A stretch of DNA of 64,000 nucleotides from an uncultured Verrucomicrobia subdivision 3 bacterium. Lineage in GTDB: Bacteria; Verrucomicrobiota; Verrucomicrobiia; Limisphaerales; UBA11358. The notes under the pieces are model-generated. The model was not told the origin of the DNA, made no database searches, and worked only from the letters and a program-made list of their open reading frames with translations. The translations under genes and the position numbers were made by a program. This document shows positions 18,384 to 29,346 of the stretch, one piece after another; position 1 is the first letter of the stretch; each line of letters starts with the position of its first letter. Location of the stretch: contig CAIXBQ010000015.1 of the NCBI GenBank assembly GCA_903917705.1, positions 42,429 through 106,428 on the forward strand, given 5' to 3'.

Positions 18384-19586
18384 ATGAAAATTGCGCGATT
18401 AGGCTTGCTGGTATTGATCTGTAATACCGGGTTTTCAGCGTTGGCGGATGCGCCAGCCGATCAGGATAACTTGGCGGCGGCCAACACCGGTTTCGCCTTT
18501 GACTTGCTGAAACAAATCGCCGGCAAACAGCCCAGCGGCAATGTTTTCATTTCGCCTTACAGCGTTTCAACCGTTCTGCAAATGGTCAGCGACGGCGCGG
18601 CGGGCGTGACGAAACAGAAAATGGAAAGCGTTCTCCATGTGAACGGACTGGCCGCGCGGGACGCGGCTTGCAAAAGTTTGGATCAATCCATCACGAGCGG
18701 TCAGAACGATGCCACTCTGAACCTGGCCAATTCCATCTGGTATAAGCAGGGCGTCGAATTGAAACCCGAGTTTGTGGCTCGCAGCATTAATTATTTCCAG
18801 GCGAAAACCGGTGCGCTGGATTTTGCCAGCCCGCAATCGGCCAAAATCATCAATAACTGGGCGGAAGAAAATACTCACGGACGAATCAAAGACATCGTCC
18901 AATGGCCGATGAACCCGCTGACCCGCGTCATCCTTGCCAACGCGATTTATTTCAAGGGCCGCTGGGCGCACGAGTTTGACAAGCGCGCGACGAAGGATCG
19001 CGCGTTCACCCCGCCCGATGGAACTCAAATACAAGTTCCGATGATGCAGCAGCATGGGCACTTTGATTATTTTCAGGCGCAGGGATTTCAAGCCGTGCGC
19101 CTGCCCTATGCCGGCGGGCGTCTGCAAATGTGTCTCTTTCTTCCAGACAACGGTTCCGACATCAAAAAACTGCTTGCCAGCTTCGATGGCAGCGCCTGGC
19201 AAAGCAATACCCTGTCGCAATTTCGCGACCGCGAAGGCACGGTGGTGCTTCCGCGCTTCAAATTGAATTATGAAGTGACTTTGAACGAGCCGCTCGAAGT
19301 GCTGGGCATGAAGCGCGCCTTTTCCAATGCAGCGGACTTTTCGGCCATGTCCTCCGAGAAATTATTTTTGAGCGAGGTGAAGCAGAAAAGTTTTGTCGAA
19401 GTGAACGAGGAAGGAACCGAAGCGGCGGCGGTGACCACCGCCACGCTCCGCACCATGGCCGTGATGCGACCGAAAAATCCTTTTGAGATGATTCTGGATC
19501 GTCCGTTCTTCTTCGTGATTGGTGACAAAACCACGCGCTCCATTTTGTTCATGGGAATCGTCTCCAACCCAAGGCCAGGGTTTTGA
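18384..19586 (+). CDS. Secreted serpin-family protease inhibitor
   Basis: Signal peptide, NVFISPYSVSTVLQMVSDGA, hinge VNEEGTEAAAVTTAT, PFFFVIGDKTTRSILFMG. Confidence 0.92.
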   Translation: MKIARLGLLVLICNTGFSALADAPADQDNLAAANTGFAFDLLKQIAGKQPSGNVFISPYSVSTVLQMVSDGAAGVTKQKMESVLHVNGLAARDAACKSLDQSITSGQNDATLNLANSIWYKQGVELKPEFVARSINYFQAKTGALDFASPQSAKIINNWAEENTHGRIKDIVQWPMNPLTRVILANAIYFKGRWAHEFDKRATKDRAFTPPDGTQIQVPMMQQHGHFDYFQAQGFQAVRLPYAGGRLQMCLFLPDNGSDIKKLLASFDGSAWQSNTLSQFRDREGTVVLPRFKLNYEVTLNEPLEVLGMKRAFSNAADFSAMSSEKLFLSEVKQKSFVEVNEEGTEAAAVTTATLRTMAVMRPKNPFEMILDRPFFFVIGDKTTRSILFMGIVSNPRPGF

Positions 19587-19873
19587 AGTTTTATCCCTGT
19601 TTCGCTGGCGGTGTTTGGCGATTTATACCGTGCGGTGATGCAAAACATCCGGGGGATTTTTCCATCACAACATTCATCAGAAGCAGCGCCGCAAAGCGGC
19701 AACTCGACCGGCCTGCGCAAGCCGCCTCATTTTGCCAGCTTGCGCCATTAAAAATTACTGGATCAGATTACAAGACTGTCATCGCCCCTTCAGGCGGCGT
19801 TAACGAACAGGTGGTTTAATGATTGGCGTCAAACTTGGCTGGCATGACGCCCGCCGAAAAAACAAAACACAAA

Positions 19874-20359
19874 ATGAAAAAAATAATCATCATCGGGATG
19901 GCTGCGGCCATCGTCACCACGTTCGCCACGACATCGTTCGCGGGCGACGAGAAGGAAGTTAAGATCACGATGGATAAAGTTCCAGCAGCCGTGCAGAAGG
20001 CGGTAAAGGAGTTTGCCACCGACGCCGAGATCAAAGGCATTGAGGACAGCGACGTGGACGGCACCAAGGTCATTGAGTTCGACATTGAAAAGAACGGCAA
20101 GACCTCCGAAGTTGCCTTCCTTCCTGACGGCAAGCTGTTCAGCACCGAGGCGGAAGTTGCGCTGACGGACTGCCCGGAAGCCGTGCAAAAAACCATTGCC
20201 AAAATCAGCGAGGACGCCACGGCGGGCAAGCCGGAGAAAATCGTTCAAGAAGGCAAGACCAGCTACGAAATCGTCATTGAGAAGAAGGGCAAGAAAATCG
20301 AATACAGGATCTCGCCTGAAGGCAAAGTCACCGGCAAGGAAGAAGTCGGCAAGGACTAA
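19874..20359 (+). CDS. Periplasmic PepSY-like repeat protein
   Basis: Signal peptide; two repeats VPAAVQKAVKEFA / CPEAVQKTIAKIS with YEIVIEKKGKKIEYRISPEGKV. Confidence 0.65.
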   Translation: MKKIIIIGMAAAIVTTFATTSFAGDEKEVKITMDKVPAAVQKAVKEFATDAEIKGIEDSDVDGTKVIEFDIEKNGKTSEVAFLPDGKLFSTEAEVALTDCPEAVQKTIAKISEDATAGKPEKIVQEGKTSYEIVIEKKGKKIEYRISPEGKVTGKEEVGKD

Positions 20360-20429
20360 AAGTATTACCGCAAACGAACCGGCGGCGGGTTTTGCTCGTC
20401 GTCGGTTTCGTTTGCGACACAATCAACTC

Positions 20430-21104
20430 ATGCGCATCCTCGTCGTGGAAGATGAAAAGAAAACGGCCTCGTTCATCCGCAAGGCATTGCAGGCGGAAAG
20501 TTTCGCCGTGGATGTCTGCCACAACGGCGACGACGCGCTGGCCGCCGCCAGCACCACTCCGTTCGACGTCGTCGTGCTCGACATCATGCTGCCGGGCCGC
20601 GACGGCTTGAGCGTGCTGCGACAGTTGCGGACACGGAAAGTTTCCACGCCGGTGCTGCTCCTTTCCGCCCGCGGCGAGGTGAATGAGCGCGTCGAAGGCC
20701 TGAATGCCGGCGCGGATGATTATCTGCCCAAACCGTTTGAACTGACCGAACTCGTGGCCCGCGTGCGCGCCCTCACGCGGCGCGGCGGCGAAAATAAATC
20801 TACTCTCTTACGCGTGGCCGATTTGACGCTCGACACCCTCACCCACAAGGCGCAACGCGGCGGCGCAACCATCGAGTTGACCGCGCGCGAGTATCGGTTG
20901 CTGGAATTTCTCATGGGTTCGGCAGACCGCCCATGTGGGCGCATGATGATTCTCGAAAAAGTCTGGGACTATGATTTTGATCCCGGCACGAATCTCGTGG
21001 ATGTTTACATCCGCCGCCTGCGCGAAAAAATTGACGCCAATTTCCAGCCCAAGCTGCTGCAAACCATTCGCGGATCAGGTTATATGTTGAAGGAAGCGCC
21101 ATGA
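20430..21104 (+). CDS. OmpR/CopR-family response regulator
   Basis: MRILVVEDEKKTASFIRKALQAESF and winged-helix C-terminus. Confidence 0.92.
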   Translation: MRILVVEDEKKTASFIRKALQAESFAVDVCHNGDDALAAASTTPFDVVVLDIMLPGRDGLSVLRQLRTRKVSTPVLLLSARGEVNERVEGLNAGADDYLPKPFELTELVARVRALTRRGGENKSTLLRVADLTLDTLTHKAQRGGATIELTAREYRLLEFLMGSADRPCGRMMILEKVWDYDFDPGTNLVDVYIRRLREKIDANFQPKLLQTIRGSGYMLKEAP

Positions 21105-22210
21105 CCATCCGCACCCGCTTGAGTTTGTGGTATGCCACCGTGATGTTTATCGCGCTGATGGTCATGGGCGTGCTGCTTTATTATCAACTCGTCATCGAGC
21201 CGCGTCAGGAAGCCCGCCAGCACCAACAGGAACAAAACGAAGAAACCGTTGACCCGGATGTTTTTGAAGATGTGACGGGCATCATGCTGTGGTGCGGGGT
21301 GCCGGCGACGTTGCTGGCGCTGGTCGGCGGCTGGTGGCTCATGAAGAAATCACTCACGCCCATCGCCAGCCTGACGCAGGCGACGAGAAAAATCACCGCG
21401 CAAAATCTTGGGGAACGACTGCCACGCACGCACAACGGCGACGAACTGGACGAGCTGACGGAAGTTCACAACGCCATGCTCGCCCGGCTGGATGATTCGT
21501 TCAACCGTATCCACGAATTCACCTTGCACGCCTCGCATGAATTGAAAACACCGCTCACCGTGCTGCGCGGCGAAACGGAAACCGTCTTGCGCGATGAATC
21601 CCTTTCGACTAGCGAACGCGAACGCGCCGTCAGCCAGCTTGATGAATTGCGCCGCCTTGCGCGCATCGTGGACGGCCTCACCCTGCTGGCCAAAGCCGAT
21701 GCGGGCCAGATCCCGCTGGCCAGGGAGCCGGTGAATTTGGCGGAGCTTGTCCGCGACAATTTTGCCGACCTGCAAATCCTCGCCGAGTCGCAAAACCTCA
21801 AAGTTGAATTGGAAAGCTGTGAAGAATTGTTCGTGCGCGGAGACCGGCATCGTCTGCGCCAACTCTTGCTGAACCTTGCGGACAATGCCGTGAAATACAA
21901 CCAGCCGCAGGGCGGCGTGACGATTAACCTGCGCCGTTCCGGCGAACTAGCTGAACTTACCATCACCAACACCGGCGCGGGCATTACGGCGGAAATTGTG
22001 CCGCGTGTTTTCGACCGGTTCTTTCGCGGCGATCCCTCGCATGGTAACACCGTTGATGGCTGTGGTCTTGGTTTGAGCATTGCACAATGGATTGTTGCCG
22101 CGCACGGCGGCACCATTGGACTGGTCTCCCGACCGGGGACATTAACCACGGTGACGGTGCGGTTGCCGTTGGCGCCATCCCCGGCGGTCGCAACGAAATT
22201 GCCGGTTTAA
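21101..22210 (+). CDS. Sensor histidine kinase (heavy-metal-sensor type)
   Basis: HASHELKTPLTVLRGE, HAMP, GCGLGLSIAQWIV. Confidence 0.9.
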   Translation: MTIRTRLSLWYATVMFIALMVMGVLLYYQLVIEPRQEARQHQQEQNEETVDPDVFEDVTGIMLWCGVPATLLALVGGWWLMKKSLTPIASLTQATRKITAQNLGERLPRTHNGDELDELTEVHNAMLARLDDSFNRIHEFTLHASHELKTPLTVLRGETETVLRDESLSTSERERAVSQLDELRRLARIVDGLTLLAKADAGQIPLAREPVNLAELVRDNFADLQILAESQNLKVELESCEELFVRGDRHRLRQLLLNLADNAVKYNQPQGGVTINLRRSGELAELTITNTGAGITAEIVPRVFDRFFRGDPSHGNTVDGCGLGLSIAQWIVAAHGGTIGLVSRPGTLTTVTVRLPLAPSPAVATKLPV

Positions 22211-22237
22211 GCAGCAATTGAGACGAGTTCATTAACC

Positions 22238-23650
22238 ATGTCCAATTTTTTCAAATCCATTTCCTTGCTCATCATCGTCGGAGTGACGGGCTGTCAGTCG
22301 TATCACCCGGTGCCGCTTGATTCCAGCAGCGTTGAGCGCGCACTGAAACCGCCAGACGAACAGGCGTTGCAACTCGCCGCCCAGCAGTTGCATCACCCGC
22401 TGCTTGAGCCGGTTCAGCTTGATTTTAATGCGGGGTTGTCGCCGGACACCGCCGCCGTGCTGGCGGTGTTGATCAATCCCAGCTTGCGGGCGTTGCGGGA
22501 CGAACGCGGTCTGGCGCAGGCGCAGTTGCAACAGGCCGGATTGCTCCCCAACCCGCAACTAACTTACAGCCTTGACCAACCGGCATTTGGCAGCACGGCG
22601 GGGACCGTAAGCGCTTACGGTCTCGGCTTGAGCTGGGACACACAACAATTGATCACCCGTTCCGCGCGGGTGCAGGCGGCGCAGCGGCAACAAAAGGCGG
22701 TTGATCTCAACATCGCCTGGCAGGAATGGCAGGTGGCCGAAACCGCCAAGACCGCCGTCTATCAACTGGTCGCGCTGGAGCAACAAACCGCCTTGGTGAC
22801 CGGGATGGATCAACGGCTCGCGAAGAATCTTGATCTCGTTCGTCAGGCGGCCAAGGCCGGACAGATGACAGGCTTGGATTTGTCCGCTGCGGAAACGGCC
22901 GTCAGCCAGGCCCGCGCCAACCGGCTGGTGCTCGATAAACAAACCATCCAGCAACGGCTCGAACTCAACCGGCTGCTCGGTCTGCCGCCCGAATCGCCGA
23001 TTAAATTACAGGCGGATATTTTGTTGCCGACGCAATTAGATGTGCCGTCCGCGTTAACATTGGGTGCGGGTCTGGAGCAACGACGGCTTGACCTTGTGGC
23101 CTTGCAATTGGGTTACGCGAGTCAGGAGGCCACGGTGCGTGCGGCTATTCTCGCCCAGTTTCCCAAGCTCAATCTGGGCATCAATCGCGCCCGTGACACC
23201 GGCAATGTCGGCACGATGGGTTTCGGCGTCGGCCTAGAGCTGCCGGTGTTCGACCGCAGCCAGGGAGTCATCGCACAGGAACGCGCCACGCGGCAAAGGC
23301 TGTTTGATGAATACGTCAATCGTGTCTTCGAGGCGCGGGCGGAAATTGCCCGATTGCTGGCCGAAGCGCTGTCGCTGAACGAGCAGATTCAAACCGCAAT
23401 GGCGGCGAATGCCGGTCTGGAGCGGCTGGAACAGGCTTATCGCACCGCCTTGAATTCCGGGCAGGCGGATGTGTTGAGTTATTACACGGCGTGGAACAAC
23501 GTCACGCAAAACCGCGTGGCCGTGCTGACGCTCAAGGAACAATTGTTGCAGACGCGGATCGCCTTGGAACTGGCCAGCGGCCGCTATCGGCTGGACGAGG
23601 GAGCGCCGTCGCCGGTTCCGGCATTCAGCCCAACCAAAGAAATTAAATGA
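22238..23650 (+). CDS. TolC-family outer membrane protein
   Basis: Lipoprotein-like signal, repeated coiled-coil domains. Confidence 0.85.
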   Translation: MSNFFKSISLLIIVGVTGCQSYHPVPLDSSSVERALKPPDEQALQLAAQQLHHPLLEPVQLDFNAGLSPDTAAVLAVLINPSLRALRDERGLAQAQLQQAGLLPNPQLTYSLDQPAFGSTAGTVSAYGLGLSWDTQQLITRSARVQAAQRQQKAVDLNIAWQEWQVAETAKTAVYQLVALEQQTALVTGMDQRLAKNLDLVRQAAKAGQMTGLDLSAAETAVSQARANRLVLDKQTIQQRLELNRLLGLPPESPIKLQADILLPTQLDVPSALTLGAGLEQRRLDLVALQLGYASQEATVRAAILAQFPKLNLGINRARDTGNVGTMGFGVGLELPVFDRSQGVIAQERATRQRLFDEYVNRVFEARAEIARLLAEALSLNEQIQTAMAANAGLERLEQAYRTALNSGQADVLSYYTAWNNVTQNRVAVLTLKEQLLQTRIALELASGRYRLDEGAPSPVPAFSPTKEIK

Positions 23651-24738
23651 AAGCTACGAAGTGGATAGGTTTGATTGTAATTGCCGTCGTCATGGCGCTC
23701 GGCGGTTACTGGTTTGCCGCACATAACAAAAGCAATGCGGCGGAGCCGGGGGAGGTTGCGCCCGCCGCCGATGCCGGCCCCGTTGTCAAAGTCAGTGTGA
23801 CGCCGCTGCGCGCGGGTTCGATTGACGAAACCTTTTCGGCCTTCGGCACGTTGCTGGCGGCTCCCGGCGAAGCAAACTCCGCCAGTGCGCCGTTTGAATG
23901 CCGGGTGCGCAAGGTGTTTGTCTCCGCCGGACTGGAGGTGGCCACGAATGCACCGCTGTTGGAAATCGAGGCCAGCCCGGACACCAAACTGCAACTGGAG
24001 CAGGCGCGCAGCGAACGTGACAGCGCCACGAACCAGCTCCAAATGCTGGAGCAGCGGATCGAATTGAAACTGGCGACCAAACCGGATTTGCTGGTGGCCC
24101 AGCAGCGCGTGCATGATGCCTCCTTGCGCGTAGCCAGTTTGGAGCAACGTGGCGCGGGTGGCCCGCAGATCATTTGCGCGACGGCGGGCGGGATGGTCAG
24201 CCAGATTTTTGCGCAGCCCGGCCAGATCGTCGCCGCCGGCGCGGTGCTGGTTGAAACCATCGGCGCGAACCAGGTCGCGGTGCGGCTGGGGCTGGAAACC
24301 CAGGACGCGGCCCATTTGCAAACCGGTCAGTCCGTTCGCCTGTTGCCGGTGAATGGCACCCAACCGCTCGCTGTGACGGGCCAGGTGCAATGGATTACCC
24401 GGGCGGTCAACGCGCAGACCCGCTTGGTGGACATCTTCGTCAAGCCGGCGGCGGACTCCCATTTGCTGCTGAATGAATATGTGGAAGGACAAATCGTCAT
24501 AGATTCCACCAACGCGCTCATCGTGCCCCGCGCCGCCGCTTTGCCAGAAGACGATCATTATGTTTTGTTCACCGTGGACAAAGGTCATGCCGTGCGGCAC
24601 GTCGTGACGATTGGTTTGGAAAACGCCCAGGAAGTTCAAGTAACCGGTGACGGGCTAGCGGCCGGACAGCCAGTCGTGACGGTTGGCAACAGTCAATTGC
24701 AGGACGGCATGGCCGTGGAAACGGGGTCGGGCCAATGA
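23647..24738 (+). CDS. RND efflux adaptor (HlyD/MFP family)
   Basis: RKVFVSAGLEVATNAPLLEIEASPD; coupled to the RND pump gene. Confidence 0.85.
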   Translation: MKATKWIGLIVIAVVMALGGYWFAAHNKSNAAEPGEVAPAADAGPVVKVSVTPLRAGSIDETFSAFGTLLAAPGEANSASAPFECRVRKVFVSAGLEVATNAPLLEIEASPDTKLQLEQARSERDSATNQLQMLEQRIELKLATKPDLLVAQQRVHDASLRVASLEQRGAGGPQIICATAGGMVSQIFAQPGQIVAAGAVLVETIGANQVAVRLGLETQDAAHLQTGQSVRLLPVNGTQPLAVTGQVQWITRAVNAQTRLVDIFVKPAADSHLLLNEYVEGQIVIDSTNALIVPRAAALPEDDHYVLFTVDKGHAVRHVVTIGLENAQEVQVTGDGLAAGQPVVTVGNSQLQDGMAVETGSGQ

Positions 24739-27700
24739 ACTTCACCAAATGGGTGCAATCGCACCATCGCTCGATCCTGTTTTTGATGGCGGCGTTCGGC
24801 GTGGCCGGACTGTTCAGCAGCTTGAGCCTGCCAGTCAGCTTGTTTCCACAGGTGGATTTCCCCCGCGTCGTGGTGAGCCTCGATGCTGGCAACCGGCCCG
24901 CCGAACGCATGGCCATCGAGGTGACAACGCCCGTTGAACAGGCGATTCGCGCCGTGCCCGGCGTGCGCAGCGTGCGTTCCACCACCAGTCGCGGCAGCGC
25001 CGAGGTTTCCATCAATTTCGACTGGGGCGCGGACATGGTGGCGGCCATGTTGCAAACCGAGTCCGCCATCAACCAGGTGGTCAGTTCGTTGCCAGCCGGC
25101 ACGACCTTTGAGGTGCGGCGCATGGACCCGACGGTGTTTCCCGTGCTCGGCTACAGTCTGGTTTCCGACACGCATTCGCTGGTCGAGCTGCGCGACCTCG
25201 CGCTCTACCAAATGCGGCCCGTGCTTTCGACGGTGACCGGGGTTTCCCGCATAGCCGTGCAAGGCGGGGCGACGGAGGAATATCAAGTGATGGTAAACCC
25301 GGCCAAGCTGGATGCCCTCGGCATGAGCCTCGATGATGTGGCCGGCGCCCTGTCGGCGGCCAACATCATCACGGCCGTCGGACGGTTGGAAGAACACAAC
25401 AAACTTTATTTGATTCTGTCCGATACGCAGTTTCGCAACTTCGAGCAGATCGGGCGCACCATCCTGCGTTCCAGCGCCAGCGGATTTGTCCGGCTCGCCG
25501 ATGTCGCGACCATCAGCCAAAGCACGACCCCGCAATGGACGCGTGTAACCGCCGACGGGCATGACGCCGTGCTGGTGCAGGTCTATCAACAACCGGGTGG
25601 CAACACGGTGAACATCGCCAAACAAATCAAGGCCAAGCTGGCCGGATTGCAAAAGCGCCTGCCAGCGGATGTCCGCATCGCCAACTGGTATGACCAGAGC
25701 GAGCTGATTGTTTCCGCCGCCGCCAGCGTGCGCGATGCCATTATCATCGGCGTGATTTTTGCCGCGCTCGTGCTGCTGCTGTTCCTGCGCAACCTGAAAG
25801 TCACGCTGATCGCAGCCATCACCGTGCCGATGGTGCTCGCCGCCACGGTGCTGCTGCTTTCGCTGCTCCACATGAGTTTCAACATCATGACGCTTGGCGG
25901 AATGGCGGCGGCGGTGGCTCTCATTGTGGATGACGCGGTGGTGATGATTGAACACATCATCCGCCGGTTGCGTGGCGGCACCGGGCATTACCGGGAACGG
26001 GTCATGGCGGCGGCCAGCGAATTCACCCGGCCACTAGCCGGTTCGTCCGCCTCCACGATCATCATCTTCGCGCCGCTGGCGTTTTTGTCGGGTGTGACTG
26101 GCGCATTTTTCAAGGCGTTGTCGTTGACCATGGCGGCGAGCCTCATCATTTCCTTTCTCATCGCGTGGCTGTCCGTGCCATTGCTCGCGCTGCATTTGTT
26201 GCGGCAGAAAGACGCCGACCAAAAGGAAGGCGGTGCATGGACGGACCGGATGCTGCGCGGCTACGATTGGCTGATGCGCCGGATTTTGCCCCGGCCGTGG
26301 TTGATCTTGCTGGTGATTGTGCCGCTGCTGGGAGCCGGGTGGTTGAGCTATCGGAACACCGGTTCGGGCTTCATGCCTTCCATGGATGAAGGCGGTTTCA
26401 TCCTTGATTACGTCGCACCGCCGGGCATGTCACTCACGGAAACGGATCGGTTGCTGCGACAGGTGGAAACGATTCTGCGGGCCACGCCCGAAGTGCAGAC
26501 CTATTCACGACGCACCGGTTTGCAATTGGGCGGCGGCATTACGGAAGCCAACCAAGGCGATTTTTTTGTGCGGCTTAAACCACTGCCGCGCCGGAACATT
26601 GAGGCGGTCATGGACGAGGTGCGCCAGCACATTGAGCAATCCGTGCCGGGGCTGGAGGTTGAAATGGCGCTGTTGATGGAGGATTTGATCGGCGACCTGA
26701 CCGCCGTGCCGCAGCCCATCGAGATCAAATTGTTTTCCGATGATTACGAAGCGCTGCGCCAACTCGCGCCGAAAGTCGCCGACGCCGTGGGCAAAGTGTC
26801 GGGCGTGGTGGACGTGAAGGATGGCATTGTTCTCGCCGGTGACGCCTTGGACATCCGGGTGGATCGGGAAAAGGCCGCGCTGGAAGGCGTCGCCCCGGAA
26901 ACAGTCACCAAAATGCTGGACGCCTATCTGGAAGGCTCCGTCACCACCGAGGTGCAGCAGGGGCCGAAGATGATTGGCGTGCGGGTCTGGATTCCGCATA
27001 CGAATCGCAGCCTCACCCGCGATTTGGAAATACTTCGCCTGCGGGCGCCGGACGGTCATCTGTTCCCGCTCCAGCGCGTCGCCAGCATCACGGTCATCAC
27101 CGGGCAACCGGAGATCACGCGCGACGATTTGAAGCAGATGGTCGCCGTAACCGGGCGCATCACCGGACGCGATTTGGGTTCGACGATTCGGGATGTGACC
27201 GCAATTCTAAATCAGCCAGGCTATTTCCCACCGGGCACTTACTACACCTTGGGCGGACTATACGAACAACAACGCATCGCCTTTCGCGGCCTGCTGGCCG
27301 TATTCGCCTCGGCGGTGGTGCTGGTCTATGTGCTGCTCCTGTTTCTCTATGAAAGTTTCCGCGTGGCCATTGCGATGCTGCTGACGACACTGCTGGCCGT
27401 GGCCGCCGTCTTCATCGGGCTTTGGTTGACCCATACCGAATTAAACATCACCGCGATGATGGGCATGACCATGGTTGTAGGCATCGTGACGGAAGTGGCC
27501 ATTTTCTATTATTCCGAATATCACGAGATGGCAACGGCGATTCTGCCGCACGAACGATTGATATTGGCTGGGAAAAACCGGATGCGGCCGATTGCCATGA
27601 CCACGCTGGCGGCGATCCTCGCGTTGCTGCCGCTGGCACTGGGCATCGGTCAGGGCGCGGCCATGGAACAACCGCTGGCCATCGCCATCATCGCCGGCCT

Positions 27701-27800
27701 GATGGTGCAAATGCCGCTAGTGTTGACCGTCCTGCCGCTGCTGCTGCACCTGTTCGGCTGCACCCGGAACGAAACCGAAAATGGGCTGAAGCCCGGATGA
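24735..27800 (+). CDS. RND-family inner membrane efflux pump
   Basis: 1021 aa; FDWGADMVAAMLQTESAINQ, MTLGGMAAAVALIVDDAVVMIEHI. Confidence 0.95.
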   Translation: MNFTKWVQSHHRSILFLMAAFGVAGLFSSLSLPVSLFPQVDFPRVVVSLDAGNRPAERMAIEVTTPVEQAIRAVPGVRSVRSTTSRGSAEVSINFDWGADMVAAMLQTESAINQVVSSLPAGTTFEVRRMDPTVFPVLGYSLVSDTHSLVELRDLALYQMRPVLSTVTGVSRIAVQGGATEEYQVMVNPAKLDALGMSLDDVAGALSAANIITAVGRLEEHNKLYLILSDTQFRNFEQIGRTILRSSASGFVRLADVATISQSTTPQWTRVTADGHDAVLVQVYQQPGGNTVNIAKQIKAKLAGLQKRLPADVRIANWYDQSELIVSAAASVRDAIIIGVIFAALVLLLFLRNLKVTLIAAITVPMVLAATVLLLSLLHMSFNIMTLGGMAAAVALIVDDAVVMIEHIIRRLRGGTGHYRERVMAAASEFTRPLAGSSASTIIIFAPLAFLSGVTGAFFKALSLTMAASLIISFLIAWLSVPLLALHLLRQKDADQKEGGAWTDRMLRGYDWLMRRILPRPWLILLVIVPLLGAGWLSYRNTGSGFMPSMDEGGFILDYVAPPGMSLTETDRLLRQVETILRATPEVQTYSRRTGLQLGGGITEANQGDFFVRLKPLPRRNIEAVMDEVRQHIEQSVPGLEVEMALLMEDLIGDLTAVPQPIEIKLFSDDYEALRQLAPKVADAVGKVSGVVDVKDGIVLAGDALDIRVDREKAALEGVAPETVTKMLDAYLEGSVTTEVQQGPKMIGVRVWIPHTNRSLTRDLEILRLRAPDGHLFPLQRVASITVITGQPEITRDDLKQMVAVTGRITGRDLGSTIRDVTAILNQPGYFPPGTYYTLGGLYEQQRIAFRGLLAVFASAVVLVYVLLLFLYESFRVAIAMLLTTLLAVAAVFIGLWLTHTELNITAMMGMTMVVGIVTEVAIFYYSEYHEMATAILPHERLILAGKNRMRPIAMTTLAAILALLPLALGIGQGAAMEQPLAIAIIAGLMVQMPLVLTVLPLLLHLFGCTRNETENGLKPG

Positions 27801-27952
27801 AGCACTGGCGTGTCCTGCGTTATTCGTCAAAAATCGCATTGCAGAAGCTACCGCCGCACGAATGAAAAGATGTGCCGTTTGATCAAGATGAATTTGTTAA
27901 AGAGTGCGGCAGCTAGCCCGGGCCATGAACGAAGAAGTGCATCAGTCAAAGC

Positions 27953-28810
27953 TTATTTCTCGACCGGCTTACCGGCTTTGGCCCACGCCCTAAAGCCGGC
28001 GGGCAGGTTATAGAGATTGGGGAAATCAAGATGGTTGAGCTTGTCACATGCTCTGGCGCTGCGCACGCCGCTGGCACAATGCACCAGATAAGTTTTGTTC
28101 CGGTCGAGCAAGGCCGCTTTGGCTTGAAAGTCGGACGCGGTAACGTCGAGGTTCACCGCTCCCGGGATATGGCCGGCTTGAAATTCCTCTGCCGTGCGCA
28201 CATCCAGAATCACGTTTTGTTTGTCATCCGCCATGCGCGCAAATTCTTCGACGCTCAAGTTTTTATAGGCGGCTGTGGCATCAGGCGTCGCAGCAGTTCC
28301 GGGATGCCGCTGAAGTTTCGGCAAGACTTCCGCCGCTCCACCGCCCGCGTAGCCAGTTTCCTGAAAAACCGTTTCACCTGTGTCATTCAACAGCACAATG
28401 GTGGGAAAACCTTCGCCCGGTTCCCGGCTTAAATTGAACCGGGCTTTCAGCACGAGATTGGTTCGTTTTAATTCTTCGCTTTGCGTGGACTTTTGCGGAA
28501 AGTCCACGTCCACGAGAATCAGCGCGCGGCGGGCGTATTGAGTAAACTCCGGGGAGGCAAAAACCTGATGCTGCATTTCAACGCACGGCGGGCACCAGTC
28601 AGAACCATGAAAAAAGAGCAGGACGGATTTGCCTTCAGCTTTTGCCCGAACCAGCGCTTTCGGAAGGTCAGTCAACCAGATCAGTTCGGTTTGGTCAGAC
28701 TGGCGCGCGGTAGTCGTCGCCGGGGTTTCTGGCGTTTGGGCATCCGCCATCACCGCCACGCCTGCCAGCAGAGTTGCGAAAATTAAGGCGGTGATTGGAC
28801 TGTTTTTCAT
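27953..28810 (-). CDS. Exported thioredoxin-rhodanese fusion
   Basis: LLFFHGSDWCPPCVEMQ and NVILDVRTAEEFQAGHIPGA...VHCASGVRSARA in one ORF. Confidence 0.88.
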   Translation of the reverse strand: MKNSPITALIFATLLAGVAVMADAQTPETPATTTARQSDQTELIWLTDLPKALVRAKAEGKSVLLFFHGSDWCPPCVEMQHQVFASPEFTQYARRALILVDVDFPQKSTQSEELKRTNLVLKARFNLSREPGEGFPTIVLLNDTGETVFQETGYAGGGAAEVLPKLQRHPGTAATPDATAAYKNLSVEEFARMADDKQNVILDVRTAEEFQAGHIPGAVNLDVTASDFQAKAALLDRNKTYLVHCASGVRSARACDKLNHLDFPNLYNLPAGFRAWAKAGKPVEK

Positions 28811-28881
28811 TTTTCAATTTTGCGGCAGATGTTGATTCACGACAATGCACATTTCATTCACAAATTGCTTGGAACAGCGAG

Positions 28882-29346
28882 TTAGTAAATCCACGGAATG
28901 AATCGCCGCACGCGTCGCTCATAGCCCGCATATTCTGGGAATTGCTGCCGCAGCCAACATTCTTCGTGCCGGGCTTTGGCGTCAAAAAACACACCCAGCA
29001 CCAAGGAAACGACCAAGGCCGGACCGCTTTGCCAAACAAGTGACCAGCCCACGGCGGCACAAAAAACAGCGGTGTAAAGCGGATGCCGAATCAAACTATA
29101 AATGCCATGCTGAACCAATTGTGTTCCACTCGACGGCTTTGGAAACGGGGTCAGGTTACGCCCCAATCTCATCAGACCGGCAATGCCGCAAATCGCGGAA
29201 ACCGCGAGAAAGACCAAACCACAGATGAAAATCGGAAGCGACTTCGATGTCGCGCGACTGGTGATGCCCATAATGGCGATGGCAAACAGGAGCAGGAATT
29301 GCCCAACCACCCACCAGCCGCCGCGTTGGACAAAGCTGTTACTCAT
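28882..29346 (-). CDS. Isoprenylcysteine carboxyl methyltransferase-like membrane protein
   Basis: LVQHGIYSLIRHPLYTAVFCAAVGWSL, C-terminal EE-motif region HEECWLRQQFPEYAGYERRVRRFIPWIY. Confidence 0.8.
   Translation of the reverse strand: MSNSFVQRGGWWVVGQFLLLFAIAIMGITSRATSKSLPIFICGLVFLAVSAICGIAGLMRLGRNLTPFPKPSSGTQLVQHGIYSLIRHPLYTAVFCAAVGWSLVWQSGPALVVSLVLGVFFDAKARHEECWLRQQFPEYAGYERRVRRFIPWIY

Noticed and set aside
23584-24639. 351-aa minus-strand ORF
   Set aside because: Antisense of the RND adaptor gene.
24693-25988. 431-aa minus-strand ORF
   Set aside because: Antisense of the RND pump; H/Q/R-rich composition, no family.
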